From Candidatus Brocadiaceae bacterium (GTDB lineage Bacteria; Planctomycetota; Brocadiia; SM23-32): a stretch of 64,000 nt of DNA. The notes beneath the pieces were generated by a model. The model did not search any database and was not told where the DNA came from. It saw only the letters and a list, made by a program, of their open reading frames with translations. Where the stretch lies: positions 1 to 64,000 of the forward strand of contig JAAYEJ010000062.1 of NCBI GenBank assembly GCA_012728835.1. The letters run 5' to 3'. The translations under genes and the position numbers were made by a program. Positions 23,623-33,081 of this stretch are shown one piece after another; within the stretch, counting starts at the first letter, position 1; every line of letters begins with the position of its first letter.

Positions 23623-25068
23623 GTGTCGCATCTTCTGAGGGACGGCGTCCGGCGCCGCTGGCACGCCGAGGCCGGGTATCGCGAGATACTGAAGCTCGCC
23701 GTGCCCCTCATCATCAGCACCAGCGCCTGGAGCGTCCAGCATTTCGTCGACCGCATGTTCCTGGCGTGGTACAGCCCCCAGGCGGTGGCGGCCGCCATGC
23801 CGGGCGGCATGGCCAGCTTCGCCGTCCTGAGTCTGTTCATCGGCACGGCCGGGTACGTGGGCACGTTCGTGGCGCAGTACCACGGGGCGGACCGCCCGGA
23901 AGAGATCGGCCCGGTCGTCTGGCAGGGCATCTACCTGTCCGCCGCCGCCGCCTGCCTGCACCTGGCGCTCGTTCCCCTGGCGGGTCCGTTCTTCCGCCTT
24001 GTCGGCCACGAGCCGGAAGTCCGGGACATGGAGATCGCCTACTTCCAGATCCTCTGCCTCGGTGCCGGACCGGCCGTCGCCGGCAACGCGATATCGGGCT
24101 TCTTCGCGGGACGCGGCAAGACGTGGACCGTCATGATGGTGAACGTCCTGGTCACGGCGGTGAACCTGGTCCTGGATTACCTGCTGATCTTCGGCCGCCT
24201 CGGGTTCCCTGAGATGGGCATCCGGGGCGCCGCCCTGGCCACGATCATCGCCACGGCGGTCGGGTTGTGCGTCTCCGCGTATCTGCTGATGCTGCCCGAG
24301 CACGCCCGGCGCTTCGGGACGCGGTCCGGCCGGCGCTTCCGGCCGGCGCTGTTCCGCCGGCTCATCCGCTTCGGCTTCCCGAGCGGCGTTCAGTTCTTCA
24401 TCGACTCGGCCGGTTTCACGGCGTTCATCCTGCTGGTCGGGCGCCTGGGCGTCACGGAACTGGCCGCCAGCAACATCGCCATGAACGTCAACACGCTGGC
24501 CTTCATGCCCATGATCGGCATCGGCATGGCCGTATCCATCCTGACCGGTCAGCATCTCGGCGCCGACCGGCCGGACGTCGCCGAGCGCGGCGCGTGGTCG
24601 GGGTTCCACCTGACCCTGGCGTACATGACGGGCATCGCGACGGCCTACATCCTGCTGCCGGGGGTGTTCCTGGCGCCGTACGCGGCCCGCATGTCGGCCG
24701 CCGATGTCGCCCTTCTGCGCCCCACGGTGGTGATCCTGCTCCGGTTCGTGGCCCTGTACTCGCTCTTCGACGGCCTCAACATCATCTTCGCGTCCGTGAT
24801 CAAGGGGGCCGGGGACACCCGGTTCGTCATGCAGATGATCCTGATGGTGTCGCTGGGGGTGCTGGTCGTGCCCTCCTACGTCGCCCTGCAGGTGCTGGGT
24901 CGGGGGTTGTACACCCTGTGGGCGTTTCTGGCGGCGTATGTCATCGTTCTGGGCCTCGTCTTCCTGATGCGGTTCCTGGGGGGCCGATGGAAGTCCATGC
25001 GCGTCATCGAGCCGCCGGTGGCGGCTGTGCCTCCCGCCGTCCCGGACGCGCCGACGAGGCAGGTCTGA
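23623..25068 (+). CDS. MATE-family multidrug/metabolite efflux transporter
   Basis: 481-residue inner-membrane antiporter of the MATE family, with about twelve membrane helices in two homologous halves. Helix 1 starts at ILKLAVPLIISTSAWSVQHFVDRMFLAWYS, followed by NAISGFFAGRGKTWTVM; the second half begins at FPSGVQFFIDSAGFTAFILL and includes the typical IKGAGDTRFVMQM segment. MATE proteins export cationic compounds using Na+ or H+; the substrate is unknown. GTG 23623 is chosen because GGGAG lies 6 nt upstream, about 25 residues before helix 1 as in relatives. An earlier in-frame GTG at 23530 lies inside the predicted promoter. Confidence 0.88.
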   Translation: MSHLLRDGVRRRWHAEAGYREILKLAVPLIISTSAWSVQHFVDRMFLAWYSPQAVAAAMPGGMASFAVLSLFIGTAGYVGTFVAQYHGADRPEEIGPVVWQGIYLSAAAACLHLALVPLAGPFFRLVGHEPEVRDMEIAYFQILCLGAGPAVAGNAISGFFAGRGKTWTVMMVNVLVTAVNLVLDYLLIFGRLGFPEMGIRGAALATIIATAVGLCVSAYLLMLPEHARRFGTRSGRRFRPALFRRLIRFGFPSGVQFFIDSAGFTAFILLVGRLGVTELAASNIAMNVNTLAFMPMIGIGMAVSILTGQHLGADRPDVAERGAWSGFHLTLAYMTGIATAYILLPGVFLAPYAARMSAADVALLRPTVVILLRFVALYSLFDGLNIIFASVIKGAGDTRFVMQMILMVSLGVLVVPSYVALQVLGRGLYTLWAFLAAYVIVLGLVFLMRFLGGRWKSMRVIEPPVAAVPPAVPDAPTRQV

Positions 25069-25156
25069 CCGCCTGCCCCTCCCCCCGGCGATTTGCGCGA
25101 TGGACACGACCCCATTGGGATGGAGGGACGGCGAGCGGCCACGCCTGGTCCGCCCC

Positions 25157-26947
25157 CTACTGGCCGCCGCGTTCGAACTTCCGTATGGCCTCGATGAACG
25201 GCTCGGCGTACTGCCGGCACTTGCGGTCGCCGACGCCGTGGGCCGCGCGGAACTCCTCGGGCGTATGCGGCCGGCGGCGGCAGAGGTCGCGCAGCGTCGC
25301 GTCGCCGAACACGACGAACGCGGGCACGCCCAACCTGTCCGCCAGGCGCTTGCGCAGCGCCCGCAGGTGTCCGTAGAGGTCCGGGTCGACGCCGTCCCAG
25401 GGGTCCTCGGTGCGGAGCATGGGGCGCACCGGCCCGCCGGCCGGCCGGGACAGGCGGGGGGTCCGTTCCCCACGCAGCACCTCGGCCCCTTCGCGCGTGA
25501 GCTTCAGCACCTTGTGCTGCGCCGTGCGTGTCAGGCAGCGCTGGGCGAGCAACTGCTCGATCCAGTTCCGCACCTGCCGGGCGGGGTACTCGCTCAGCAG
25601 CCCGTAGGTGCTCAGCCCGTCGTGCCCGTTCTGAACGACGCGCTCCGGGTTGGCGCCCGTCAGCACGCCGGCGGTGTAGGCCGCGCCGTAGCGCTGCCGG
25701 AGCCGCGCCACGCAGGAGAGGATCTTCTGGGCCGTCTCCAGCGAGTCCTCCAGGCACGCCACCTCGCCCAGGCAGAAATCGCAGGCCCCGCAGTCCGCCT
25801 TCCCGTAGGGCTGGCCGAAGTACTCGACCAGCGTGCGATGCCGGCAGGAGACGTCGGTGCAGAAGCTGTACATCTCGCTCAGCTTGCGCATGTGGATCCG
25901 GCGCATCTCCGGGTCGGAGTCGGACAGGATGAACTTCCACGTGTGGTAGTCGTTGCCCGAGTAGAAGACCCAGCACTCGGACTCCAGCCCGTCCCGCCCC
26001 GCGCGGCCCGCCTGCTGCTGGTACTCCTCCAGCGTCTTCGTCATGCCGGCGTGGATGACGTAGCGCACGTCCGGCTTGTCGATGCCCATGCCGAAGGCCA
26101 CGGTGGCGACCACGATGTCGGCCTCGCCGCGCGAGAAGGCGTCCTGATTCCGCCTGCGCGCCCCATCCTCCATGCCGGCATGGTACGGCAGCGCGCGGTA
26201 GCCGAGGCTCTGCAGCTCGGCGGCCGTCTCGTCCACGTCCGCGCGCCGGATGCAGTAGACGATCCCCGCCTGCCCGGGATGGGCGTCGATGACGCCGCGC
26301 ACCTGGGCCGGCCGATTCTCGGCGGGTCGGGCGCGATAGACCAGGTTGGGCCGGTCGAAGGACCCGACCATCACCCGGGGCGCCTCCAGGCGGAGCGTCT
26401 GCACGATGTCCTCCCGCACCTGCTGCGTCGCGGTGGCCGTGTAGGCGTGCACGGCGATGCCCGGGAAGACCTCCTTCAGCGCGTCGAGCCGCCGGTAATC
26501 CGGCCGGAAGTCGTGCCCCCACATGCTGACGCAGTGCGCCTCATCCACGGCGATGAACGAGAGACCGCCCGCGCGCAGCACGTCCGTAAAGCGTTCCGAC
26601 ACCAACCGTTCGGGCGAGACATAGAGCATCTTCAGGGCGCCGGCTCGGAACTGTTCCATCACGCCGCGCCGCTCCTCCGTCGACAGACTGCTGTCGTAGC
26701 GTGCCGCCGCAACGCCGCACTCGGCCAGCGCGTCCACCTGGTCCTTCATGAGCGAGATGAGCGGGCTCACCACGACGGCCGTGCCGGGCAGCACGCCGGC
26801 GGGCGCCTGGTAGCAGAGCGATTTGCCCCCTCCGGTCGGCAGCACGACCAGGGAGTCGCGCCCTTCCAGGACGCTCTCCATGGCGTCCTGTTGAAGCGGC
26901 AGGAACCCCTCGAAACCCCAGTATTTCCGCAGTGTCTCGCGCAGCAT
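25157..26947 (-). CDS. recQ: ATP-dependent DNA helicase RecQ
   Basis: 596-residue superfamily 2 helicase that unwinds DNA 3' to 5' during repair and recombination. Visible in order: the FLPLQQDAMESVLEGRDSLV entry motif, Walker A PTGGGKS, VDEAHCVSMWGHDFRP, TATATQQV, the VATVAFGMGIDKPDVRYVIH block and QQAGRAGRDG. The zinc domain follows with cysteines in CRHRT and CGACDFC, then a winged-helix region and a C-terminal HRDC domain (about 525-596). ATG 26947 is chosen from the family start; upstream residues to 27049 look like non-coding sequence. Translation would be nearly leaderless if the -10 element at 26959 is real. Divergent from rmuC. Confidence 0.95.
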   Translation of the reverse strand: MLRETLRKYWGFEGFLPLQQDAMESVLEGRDSLVVLPTGGGKSLCYQAPAGVLPGTAVVVSPLISLMKDQVDALAECGVAAARYDSSLSTEERRGVMEQFRAGALKMLYVSPERLVSERFTDVLRAGGLSFIAVDEAHCVSMWGHDFRPDYRRLDALKEVFPGIAVHAYTATATQQVREDIVQTLRLEAPRVMVGSFDRPNLVYRARPAENRPAQVRGVIDAHPGQAGIVYCIRRADVDETAAELQSLGYRALPYHAGMEDGARRRNQDAFSRGEADIVVATVAFGMGIDKPDVRYVIHAGMTKTLEEYQQQAGRAGRDGLESECWVFYSGNDYHTWKFILSDSDPEMRRIHMRKLSEMYSFCTDVSCRHRTLVEYFGQPYGKADCGACDFCLGEVACLEDSLETAQKILSCVARLRQRYGAAYTAGVLTGANPERVVQNGHDGLSTYGLLSEYPARQVRNWIEQLLAQRCLTRTAQHKVLKLTREGAEVLRGERTPRLSRPAGGPVRPMLRTEDPWDGVDPDLYGHLRALRKRLADRLGVPAFVVFGDATLRDLCRRRPHTPEEFRAAHGVGDRKCRQYAEPFIEAIRKFERGGQ

Positions 26948-26958
26948 GGCCGCTCGGG

Positions 26959-26967
26959 AATATAGCA
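26959..26967 (-). promoter_or_regulatory. Possible extended -10 promoter element for recQ
   Basis: On the minus strand TGC directly precedes TATATT (-10 at 26959-26964), an extended -10 arrangement; no good -35 is present. Transcription would start only about 5 nt before ATG 26947, implying an almost leaderless message. Confidence 0.3.
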
Positions 26968-27066
26968 GCACCCGGCGTCGAATGCCAGTGCGCCCGGGCT
27001 GCGCCGGCGGTTGAGTCGGCGCGCCGCGCGTGCTAAGCTTGGGCGTCATTCGCGCGGGAGAGGTCG

Positions 27067-28485
27067 ATGACGTCGGTCATCGTTGCGGCACTGGCGGGGC
27101 TGGTCGTGGGCGGCGCCGCGGCCTGGGTCCTGGCGTCCGCACGGGCGCGGGCGACGGTCGGTGCCCAGGTGGCACAGGCGCGCGGCACGGTCGGCGAGCT
27201 GCGCGGGCAACTGCTCAAGGCCGAGGGGGACCTGCAGTCGCTGCGGCAGACGCTCGACGCCGAACGGGCGGCGCGGGTGAAGGCGGAGACCGAACAGGCC
27301 GAGTCGGCGCGCAACCTGCAGGAGCAGCGCGCGCTGCTGGAGCAGGCCCGCATCCGGCTGACCGACTCGTTCAAGGCCCTCTCGCACGACGCCCTGAGGA
27401 CGAACAACCAGGCGTTCCTGGAACTGGCCAGGAAGTCGCTCGAGGCGCTCGTCACCGACGCCAAGGGCGACCTGGGCAAGCGCCAGGAAGGCATCGACGC
27501 GATGCTTAAGCCCCTGCGCGAGGCCCTGAAGCGCTACGAGGAGCAGATCCAGGCCATCGAGCACAGCCGCCAGAAGGCCTACGGCGGCCTGGAGGAGCAA
27601 CTGAAGGGCCTGACGGCCGCGCAGCAGCGCCTGGAGAAGGAGGCGCACCAGCTCAGCACGGCGCTGCGCAATCCCCAGGTACGCGGCCGCTGGGGCGAGA
27701 TCAGCCTGCGGCGCGTTGCCGAACTGGCCGGCATGAGCGAGCACTGCGACTTCGCCGAGCAGGTGTCCGTGGCCGGCGACGCGCGCCGGGGGCGTCCGGA
27801 CATGGTCGTGAGCCTGCCCGCCGGCCGGCAGATCGTCGTGGACGCCAAGGTGCCGCTGAACGCCTACCTGGAGGCCGTCGGGGCCGACACGGAGGAAGCC
27901 CGTGCGCGCTCACTGGCCGTCCATGCGCGCCACATGCGCGACCACATGAGGGGCCTGGCGGCAAAGGGCTACTGGGAGCAGTTCGCGGAAGCGCCGGAGT
28001 TCGTCGTGATGTTCATCCCGGGCGAATCGTTCTTCGGTGCGGCGGTCGACAACGATCCGGCGCTCATCGAGGACGGGATGCGCGACGGCGTCGTGCTGGC
28101 CACGCCGACGACGCTCATCGCGCTCCTGCGTGCGGTCGCTTACGGCTGGCGCCAGGAGCAGCTTGCGCAGAACGCGCAGGCCATCAGCGACCTGGGCCGG
28201 CAGGTGTACGACCGGCTCGGCACGCTGACGGGGCACCTCTCGGCCGTCGGCGATGCCCTGCAGCGGGCGGCCCATGCCTACAACCGGACGGTGGCCTCGA
28301 TGGAGGCCCGCCTGTTCCCCGCCGCCCGGCGGTTCCAGGAACTCGGCGTCGCCGCGCCCGACAGCTTCCCGGCCGTCTCCCACGTCGAGACCAGCCCGCG
28401 CACACTGGCCGCCCCCGAGGCTGCCGGGGACGACGCCGGCGCAGCGGACGATCGCGACGACGCGGACCAGGCCGCCGACGCGTGA
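27067..28485 (+). CDS. rmuC: RmuC family DNA recombination protein
   Basis: 472 residues. A single N-terminal membrane helix (VIVAALAGLVVGGAAAWVLA) is followed by a long coiled coil (about 25-200) and the RmuC nuclease-like domain. The PD-(D/E)xK-type core reads RPDMVVSLP then IVVDAKVPLNAYLEA, with VMFIPGESFFGAA and ATPTTLIALLRAVAYGW after it. RmuC limits inversions at short inverted repeats in E. coli. The C-terminal 40 residues are an acidic, disordered tail. GGAGAGG precedes ATG 27067. It is divergent from recQ with 119 bp between starts, so two genome-stability genes share a control region. Confidence 0.93.
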   Translation: MTSVIVAALAGLVVGGAAAWVLASARARATVGAQVAQARGTVGELRGQLLKAEGDLQSLRQTLDAERAARVKAETEQAESARNLQEQRALLEQARIRLTDSFKALSHDALRTNNQAFLELARKSLEALVTDAKGDLGKRQEGIDAMLKPLREALKRYEEQIQAIEHSRQKAYGGLEEQLKGLTAAQQRLEKEAHQLSTALRNPQVRGRWGEISLRRVAELAGMSEHCDFAEQVSVAGDARRGRPDMVVSLPAGRQIVVDAKVPLNAYLEAVGADTEEARARSLAVHARHMRDHMRGLAAKGYWEQFAEAPEFVVMFIPGESFFGAAVDNDPALIEDGMRDGVVLATPTTLIALLRAVAYGWRQEQLAQNAQAISDLGRQVYDRLGTLTGHLSAVGDALQRAAHAYNRTVASMEARLFPAARRFQELGVAAPDSFPAVSHVETSPRTLAAPEAAGDDAGAADDRDDADQAADA

Positions 28486-28516
28486 TCCCGCACGGCCGGC
28501 CGCGTGCCGTGTGTGG

Positions 28517-28536
28517 CACAGCCGCCCTCGGCTGTG
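28517..28536. repeat. Stem-loop with dispersed-repeat sequence between convergent genes
   Basis: A perfect 8-bp stem (28517-28524 with 28529-28536) with loop CCCT lies between the 3' ends of rmuC and the coiled-coil gene. Its left part (28510-28527) recurs at 38082-38099 with one mismatch in 18. A further GGCGCC-GGA-GGCGCC hairpin follows at about 28540. These may stop transcription from both sides, although no T run is present. Confidence 0.5.
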
Positions 28537-28591
28537 TCGGCGCCGGAGGCGCCGCCGGGCGGGCGGCTCCTCCAGACCTCCCCCACGGGCG

Positions 28592-30313
28592 CTACTCCCC
28601 CTGCCCTGCCAGGCGCCGGCTGTAGTCGCGCAGCAGCTCGCGGTAGCGTGCGGGCAGACGGCCCGTTGCGAAGGCGTCCGAAATGCGCCGGCGCTCGGCC
28701 TCCGGAAGCTCGGGCAGCCAGTCGGCCGCGGCCGGACCCTCGGGCGCGAGCAGCCCGGGCGGCGGCCCGAACGGCGAGAGCATCGATTCGTCGGCCGCCC
28801 GCTGCGGGGCCCCGGTGGCCGCGCCGGGCTGCGTGGCCCGGGGTTCGTCCGAACCGCCGGGCGCGCCCGTACCGTCCGTGTCCGGCTGCTCGGCGGCCGC
28901 GATCAGGGCGTCCAGTCCGTCCAGGACGCGCCCCTGCGCCTCCCGGACCCCGGCGCCGGTCAGGCCCCGCTCCAGGGCGTCGCGCGCCTCCACGGCGGCC
29001 TGTGCGATCGGCGCCAGAGCGTGCGCGAACGACGGCGGCGCCGAGTCCCCCAGGGCCGTCAGCCCCGCAACGACGCCCGACTGTCGCTCGGCGACCGCTC
29101 GGACGGCCTCGGCCGGGCGCGCGGTCTGCGCGTCGAGCCGCGCCGTGCGCGCCTGGAGGGCCGTCTGCACCGCGCGCAGCACGAGCAGGTCGCCGTGCAG
29201 GTCGGGCGGGGGCCGCTCGGACGGCGAGCGCCTCTCCTGCTCGCCGGGCTGCACCTGCGCGGCGGGCGATTCGGCCTTCCGGACGGCCTCCCTCAGCGCC
29301 CTCAGCTCGGCGACGATTCCCTCCTGCAGCGCCTGCACGTCCACGCCGGCGTTGCCCGCCTGCAGGCGATCGCGGGCACGGCCGATGTCCGCCCTCAGGC
29401 CGGCCAGCGCCGCCGGGAGGGCCGTGCTGCCGGTCTCCCGGGCCGCCGACAGGGCCTCGGCAGCCTGGTCGGCCACCGCCTGCTGGCGCTCGGCCAGGCG
29501 TGCGACGGCCAGTTGCGCGCTGCGCACCGGCACGGCCGACAGGGCCTCGGCGACGGCGCGCGTGTCGGCCAGGATCGACTCCTGCTCGGCCTCCATGGCC
29601 TCCAGAAGGCCTGCCAGGCGTGCACGCGCCGCCGCCCGTTCCTGCGCGCGGAGGGCCGCCACGGCTGCGCGCACGGCTGTGAGCGCGTCGGCAAGGCTGT
29701 GCTCGGCCTCCGCCTGTGCCTCCCCCGCCGGTGCCCCCTGGCCGGAGCCCAGCGTGCGCTCGGCGTGCAGCATGTGGGCGACGGCCGCCGCCAGATGCGC
29801 GGCGCCTGGACGGCCCGGGGCCTGCGCCTGCACCCCTTCTGCGCGCGTGCGCACGTCCGCCTGCGCGGCCGCCGTGCCGGCCGCTGCCGCGGCGGCCTGA
29901 CGGGCCAGCAGATCGGCCAGGGCCGCCTCCAGTTCGGTGAGGCGCCGCAGCTCGGCGGCCGTGTCGGACGCGGCGAGCAGCGCGGCCATGGCCGCCAGAT
30001 CGCCGGCGACCTGCTCCTGCAGGCGCGCGGATTCGTCCAGGCGCCCCCGGGCCAGCAGCCGCCGGGCCTCGGCCATGGTCTCGACGATGAACCGGTCGCG
30101 GCTGAGCGCGAGCGCCTCGGCCAGGCGTGCGGCCTGGGCGGGCTCGTCGTTCTCGAGCCGGCCGACCAGCCCGAGCAGATGCTGTTCGAGTTCGGCCATG
30201 CGCAGCTCCGCCCGGCCCTGCTGGGCCGCCAGCGCTGCGGCGTCCTGTGCGTGCGCACCGCCGGCGGCCAGGAGCGCCAGCGCGCATGCTGTGAGCAGCC
30301 ATCGCATGGTCAT
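28592..30313 (-). CDS. Exported Ala-rich coiled-coil protein, coupled to DUF4175-like gene
   Basis: 573 residues. A signal peptide (MRWLLTACALALLAAGGAHA) precedes an almost entirely helical, Ala/Arg/Glu-rich chain with strong coiled-coil character. A short Pro-rich segment (FGPPPGLLAPEGP) and a C-terminal helix (LPARYRELLRDYSRRLAGQGE) end the protein. ATG 30313 overlaps the upstream stop by 4 nt (ATGA), so the two genes are translationally coupled. The biased composition gives spurious open frames on every strand, but the signal peptide and coupling support this one. Likely periplasmic partner of the upstream membrane protein; function unknown. Confidence 0.7.
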   Translation of the reverse strand: MTMRWLLTACALALLAAGGAHAQDAAALAAQQGRAELRMAELEQHLLGLVGRLENDEPAQAARLAEALALSRDRFIVETMAEARRLLARGRLDESARLQEQVAGDLAAMAALLAASDTAAELRRLTELEAALADLLARQAAAAAAGTAAAQADVRTRAEGVQAQAPGRPGAAHLAAAVAHMLHAERTLGSGQGAPAGEAQAEAEHSLADALTAVRAAVAALRAQERAAARARLAGLLEAMEAEQESILADTRAVAEALSAVPVRSAQLAVARLAERQQAVADQAAEALSAARETGSTALPAALAGLRADIGRARDRLQAGNAGVDVQALQEGIVAELRALREAVRKAESPAAQVQPGEQERRSPSERPPPDLHGDLLVLRAVQTALQARTARLDAQTARPAEAVRAVAERQSGVVAGLTALGDSAPPSFAHALAPIAQAAVEARDALERGLTGAGVREAQGRVLDGLDALIAAAEQPDTDGTGAPGGSDEPRATQPGAATGAPQRAADESMLSPFGPPPGLLAPEGPAAADWLPELPEAERRRISDAFATGRLPARYRELLRDYSRRLAGQGE

Positions 30314-32328
30314 TCGTCCCACAGGGATTCCAGGGCACGCGCCTGCTCGGCGCGCGTGCGGCGCAGCAGGTCGGCCTGGGATTCGGCGAGTTCCTCCACG
30401 GACGTGAGCACGGATGCGTACCCTTCCATGAGCAGCATGCGCGTGCGCACGGCGTCCAGTTGCGCCGCGATTTCGCCCATCGCCTGCGCGGCCGCCGGCG
30501 TGTCGGCCCGGCCCAGCGCATCGGCCGCCAGCGCCACGGCCCCGCCGGGTGCCGCCAGGCGCCTGAGCGGCGCCACGACGGCGGCGGAACGCGCGGCGTG
30601 GTCGGCGTCGGTCAGGATGCCGTTGTTGAGCATCTGCGCCAGGACGTCCGCATACGCGTCGCCCACAAGGCCCAGCAGCCCGCCGAGCGCACTCTGGCGG
30701 CGCGCGAGCGCTCCGGCCGCCGGCACGTCCCGGAGCAGGCGGCGCTGTTCGGAGAGGTAGTCCTCCAGATCCCGCCGCAGGTCGAGCTGTCGCAGCAGGA
30801 GCGCGGCGAGCAGTTCGCGTCCCCGCACCAGGCGGAACGTCGTGGGGGCGCTGCGGCCCTCGTTCGGCCCGCCGACCGTGCACGCGTCGCGCGCGGCCGC
30901 CCGTATGACCAGCCGCCCGCCCGGCTCGAGACCGAGATCCGACAGGTCCACCACGGCCCGCTCGCGCACGAATGCCCGCGCCGGCCCCTGCCATACGGCC
31001 ATATCGGGCAGCGAGTGCGCGTCCGCGCCGTCCTCGTGCGTGACCTCCAGCCGGACGCCGACCGCGCCGTAGTCGTCCTGCACGTGCACGAGCAGCGGCA
31101 GCCGCGCCGTCGGCAGCACCAGGTCGCCCACGCCGTCGGCGGCCAGGCGCACCTGCGGCGCGCGGTCGGGCACGGCCGTGATATCCGCCACGAGCGGTGC
31201 GGCCGATTCGAGCCCGAACGCGTCCGTGAGCGCGATCGCACAGTGCACGTCGGCATGCACGGGCAGGGTGAAGCGCACGCGCGCCTCGCCGTCCCACTCG
31301 GGCGCCGGTGCGGGGGCTCCGTCCGCACGGCAGCGCGCGTCGGAGAGCGGCGCAGAGGCATCCAGCACGATCGTGGCCTCGCTGCCGACGGGCACCGAGA
31401 AGGCCGGCGTGTTCCAGGGCAGGATGACCGGCTCGGGGGCGATGTAAGGGGGCGGGCGCACGACCAGGCGCGCGGCGGTCACGTGCGGGCGCTCCCGGAC
31501 CATGATCCGGCGGCCGTCCAGGCGGCCGTCGCCCGCGCGCACGGCCACGTGCACGGACTCCTCGAGGCCGGCCGATTCGGCCTCGAGGCGGTTGCCTCCG
31601 GTGCGCGCCATGGCCAGCGTGCGCGTCGTTGCGGACTGCAGCCCCGTGAGCGTCAGCCGCCCGCTGCGCGGGACGGCGCCGTCGGCGTGCACGCTTACGC
31701 GTACGGGCTCGCCGCGCGGGGCGACCTCGGGCAGCTCGACGAATGCCAGGCGCGTGCGCGGGGGCCAGGGCACGTTCCGAAGCAGCAGGTTGCGCTGCGC
31801 CCACAGGGCGGCCGCGCGCGGCTGGGCGAAGGCCAGTCCGGCGGCCAGCGCCAGGAGCGCGCCGGCGGCGGCGAGCGACCGCCGCACGGGCCGCCACTGC
31901 ACGAGGCCGCCGGCGGAGAGGCCCCGGGCGGCGCGGCCGGCGCGTGCCAGCACGCTACGGCGCAGCGCATCGGCCCCCAAGCCGCGTTCCTCGGCCAGCC
32001 AGAGCGCGGCGGCGAACAGGTCGGGCGGGCCCGGCCACCGCCCCTCGACCTCCAGTGCCAGGGCGGCATCGGGGAGCGGGCGCAGAAGGGGCCACACCAG
32101 GTCGCGCGCGAGGCGCCACGCCACCACGGCCGCCCCGGCCGCCATGAGCGCCAGCCGTGCGCCCCCGGGCAGGAGGAACGCGCGGTCGAGCGCGCAGTCC
32201 GCCAGTGCGACGGCGGCCAGGACCCACGCCGTCCGGCCGGCCCCCCGCAGGACCATGGCCAGCCGGAGCCGGCGGCGCAACTGCGCCATGCGCATCCTGA
32301 GCAGCAGGACATCGACCGGTTGGGCCAC
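30310..32328 (-). CDS. DUF4175-like membrane protein
   Basis: 672 residues. The N-terminal 150 residues hold two or three membrane helices (AWVLAAVALADCALDRAFLL, LALMAAGAAVVAWRLARDLV, SLAAAGALLALAAGLAFAQP). A periplasmic beta-rich part follows, with repeats of the type RLVVRPPPYIAPEPVILPWN and VPDRAPQVRLAADG ... VQDDYGAVGVRLEV. The C-terminal third is helical. The layout resembles DUF4175 proteins, whose function is not established. GTG 32328 is chosen because AGAGG lies 7 nt upstream and the reading before it lacks coding character. First gene of a coupled pair, divergent from ribH. Confidence 0.68.
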   Translation of the reverse strand: MAQPVDVLLLRMRMAQLRRRLRLAMVLRGAGRTAWVLAAVALADCALDRAFLLPGGARLALMAAGAAVVAWRLARDLVWPLLRPLPDAALALEVEGRWPGPPDLFAAALWLAEERGLGADALRRSVLARAGRAARGLSAGGLVQWRPVRRSLAAAGALLALAAGLAFAQPRAAALWAQRNLLLRNVPWPPRTRLAFVELPEVAPRGEPVRVSVHADGAVPRSGRLTLTGLQSATTRTLAMARTGGNRLEAESAGLEESVHVAVRAGDGRLDGRRIMVRERPHVTAARLVVRPPPYIAPEPVILPWNTPAFSVPVGSEATIVLDASAPLSDARCRADGAPAPAPEWDGEARVRFTLPVHADVHCAIALTDAFGLESAAPLVADITAVPDRAPQVRLAADGVGDLVLPTARLPLLVHVQDDYGAVGVRLEVTHEDGADAHSLPDMAVWQGPARAFVRERAVVDLSDLGLEPGGRLVIRAAARDACTVGGPNEGRSAPTTFRLVRGRELLAALLLRQLDLRRDLEDYLSEQRRLLRDVPAAGALARRQSALGGLLGLVGDAYADVLAQMLNNGILTDADHAARSAAVVAPLRRLAAPGGAVALAADALGRADTPAAAQAMGEIAAQLDAVRTRMLLMEGYASVLTSVEELAESQADLLRRTRAEQARALESLWDE

Positions 32329-32394
32329 GCCGTCGCCTCTGGCAAGGCGTCCGCACGGCCGCCGCGCCCCGGCCGCGGGGAACGCCGAAAACGG

Positions 32395-32423
32395 TTGAAG
32401 CCAACGCGCGATTTGCTTATAGT
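32395..32423 (+). promoter_or_regulatory. Candidate sigma70-type promoter for ribH and downstream genes
   Basis: TTGAAG (32395-32400), a 17-nt spacer and TATAGT (32418-32423, 5 of 6). The predicted start near 32430 gives a leader of about 65 nt before ribH, too short for an FMN riboswitch. Confidence 0.55.
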
Positions 32424-32431
32424 GTTCCGTT

Positions 32432-32460
32432 ATTATAGGGGGAGATTGTCGGCCGGGAAA
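32432..32460 (-). promoter_or_regulatory. Candidate promoter for the DUF4175-like operon
   Basis: On the minus strand a perfect TATAAT (32432-32437) lies 17 nt from a weak -35, TTTCCC (32455-32460). It overlaps the transcription start region of the divergent ribH promoter, so the two could interfere. Confidence 0.4.
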
Positions 32461-32494
32461 GGACCCCGCGGTCCGGCATGGGATCGAGGACGAG

Positions 32495-32974
32495 ATGGCG
32501 CAATTGAAGACGCACGAAGGCAACCTGAACGCCGGCGGCAAGCGGTTTGCGCTGGTTGTGAGCCGCTTCAACGAGTTCTTCTCCGGCCGTCTGCTCAGCG
32601 GCGCCGAGGACTGCCTGATCCGCCACGGGGCCGCGCCCGAGGACGTCGAGGTCTTCCGCGTGCCGGGCTCGTTCGAGCTGCCGCTGGCCGCCCGGAAGGT
32701 GGCCGAAACCGGCCGGTTCCAGGCCATCGTCTGCCTGGGGGCCGTCCTGCGCGGGCAGACCCCCCACTTCGACTTCGTCGCTTCGGAAGCCGCCAAGGGC
32801 ATCGCGCAGGTGAGCCTGAGCACCGGGCTGCCCGTCATCTTCGGCGTGATCACCACCGAGACCGTTGAGCAGGCTGTGGACAGGTCGGGGGCGCGGGCGG
32901 GCAACCGCGGCGCCGAGGCGGCGCTGGCCGCCATCGAGATGGCGAACCTGCTGGACGGAATCGCCGGTCCTTGA
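32495..32974 (+). CDS. ribH: 6,7-dimethyl-8-ribityllumazine synthase
   Basis: 159-residue enzyme of the penultimate riboflavin step, condensing 5-amino-6-ribitylaminouracil with 3,4-dihydroxy-2-butanone 4-phosphate. Diagnostic segments are [30 protein letters not shown], the [14 protein letters not shown] block with the catalytic His, and [16 protein letters not shown] near the end. Length is normal, and the cytosolic protein forms icosahedral or pentameric assemblies in other bacteria. It begins the run with nusB and ftsY, a neighbourhood seen in many bacteria. The other riboflavin genes are not in this window. Confidence 0.96.
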   Translation: MAQLKTHEGNLNAGGKRFALVVSRFNEFFSGRLLSGAEDCLIRHGAAPEDVEVFRVPGSFELPLAARKVAETGRFQAIVCLGAVLRGQTPHFDFVASEAAKGIAQVSLSTGLPVIFGVITTETVEQAVDRSGARAGNRGAEAALAAIEMANLLDGIAGP

Positions 32975-33081
32975 CGCGTCTCCGGCGCCGGCGGATCGCC
33001 GCGCCGGCCTTCCCGCTCGGTGCGTCCTCCGGCACTGCCGCACGTGATGAAGGCTTCCATTGTTCTTCTTCGGACAACCCT

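Noticed and set aside
32971-33081. N-terminal extension of NusB from a TTG overlapping the ribH stop
   Set aside because: The 37 added residues are Arg/Ala/Ser-rich and absent from NusB; GTG 33082 fits the family.
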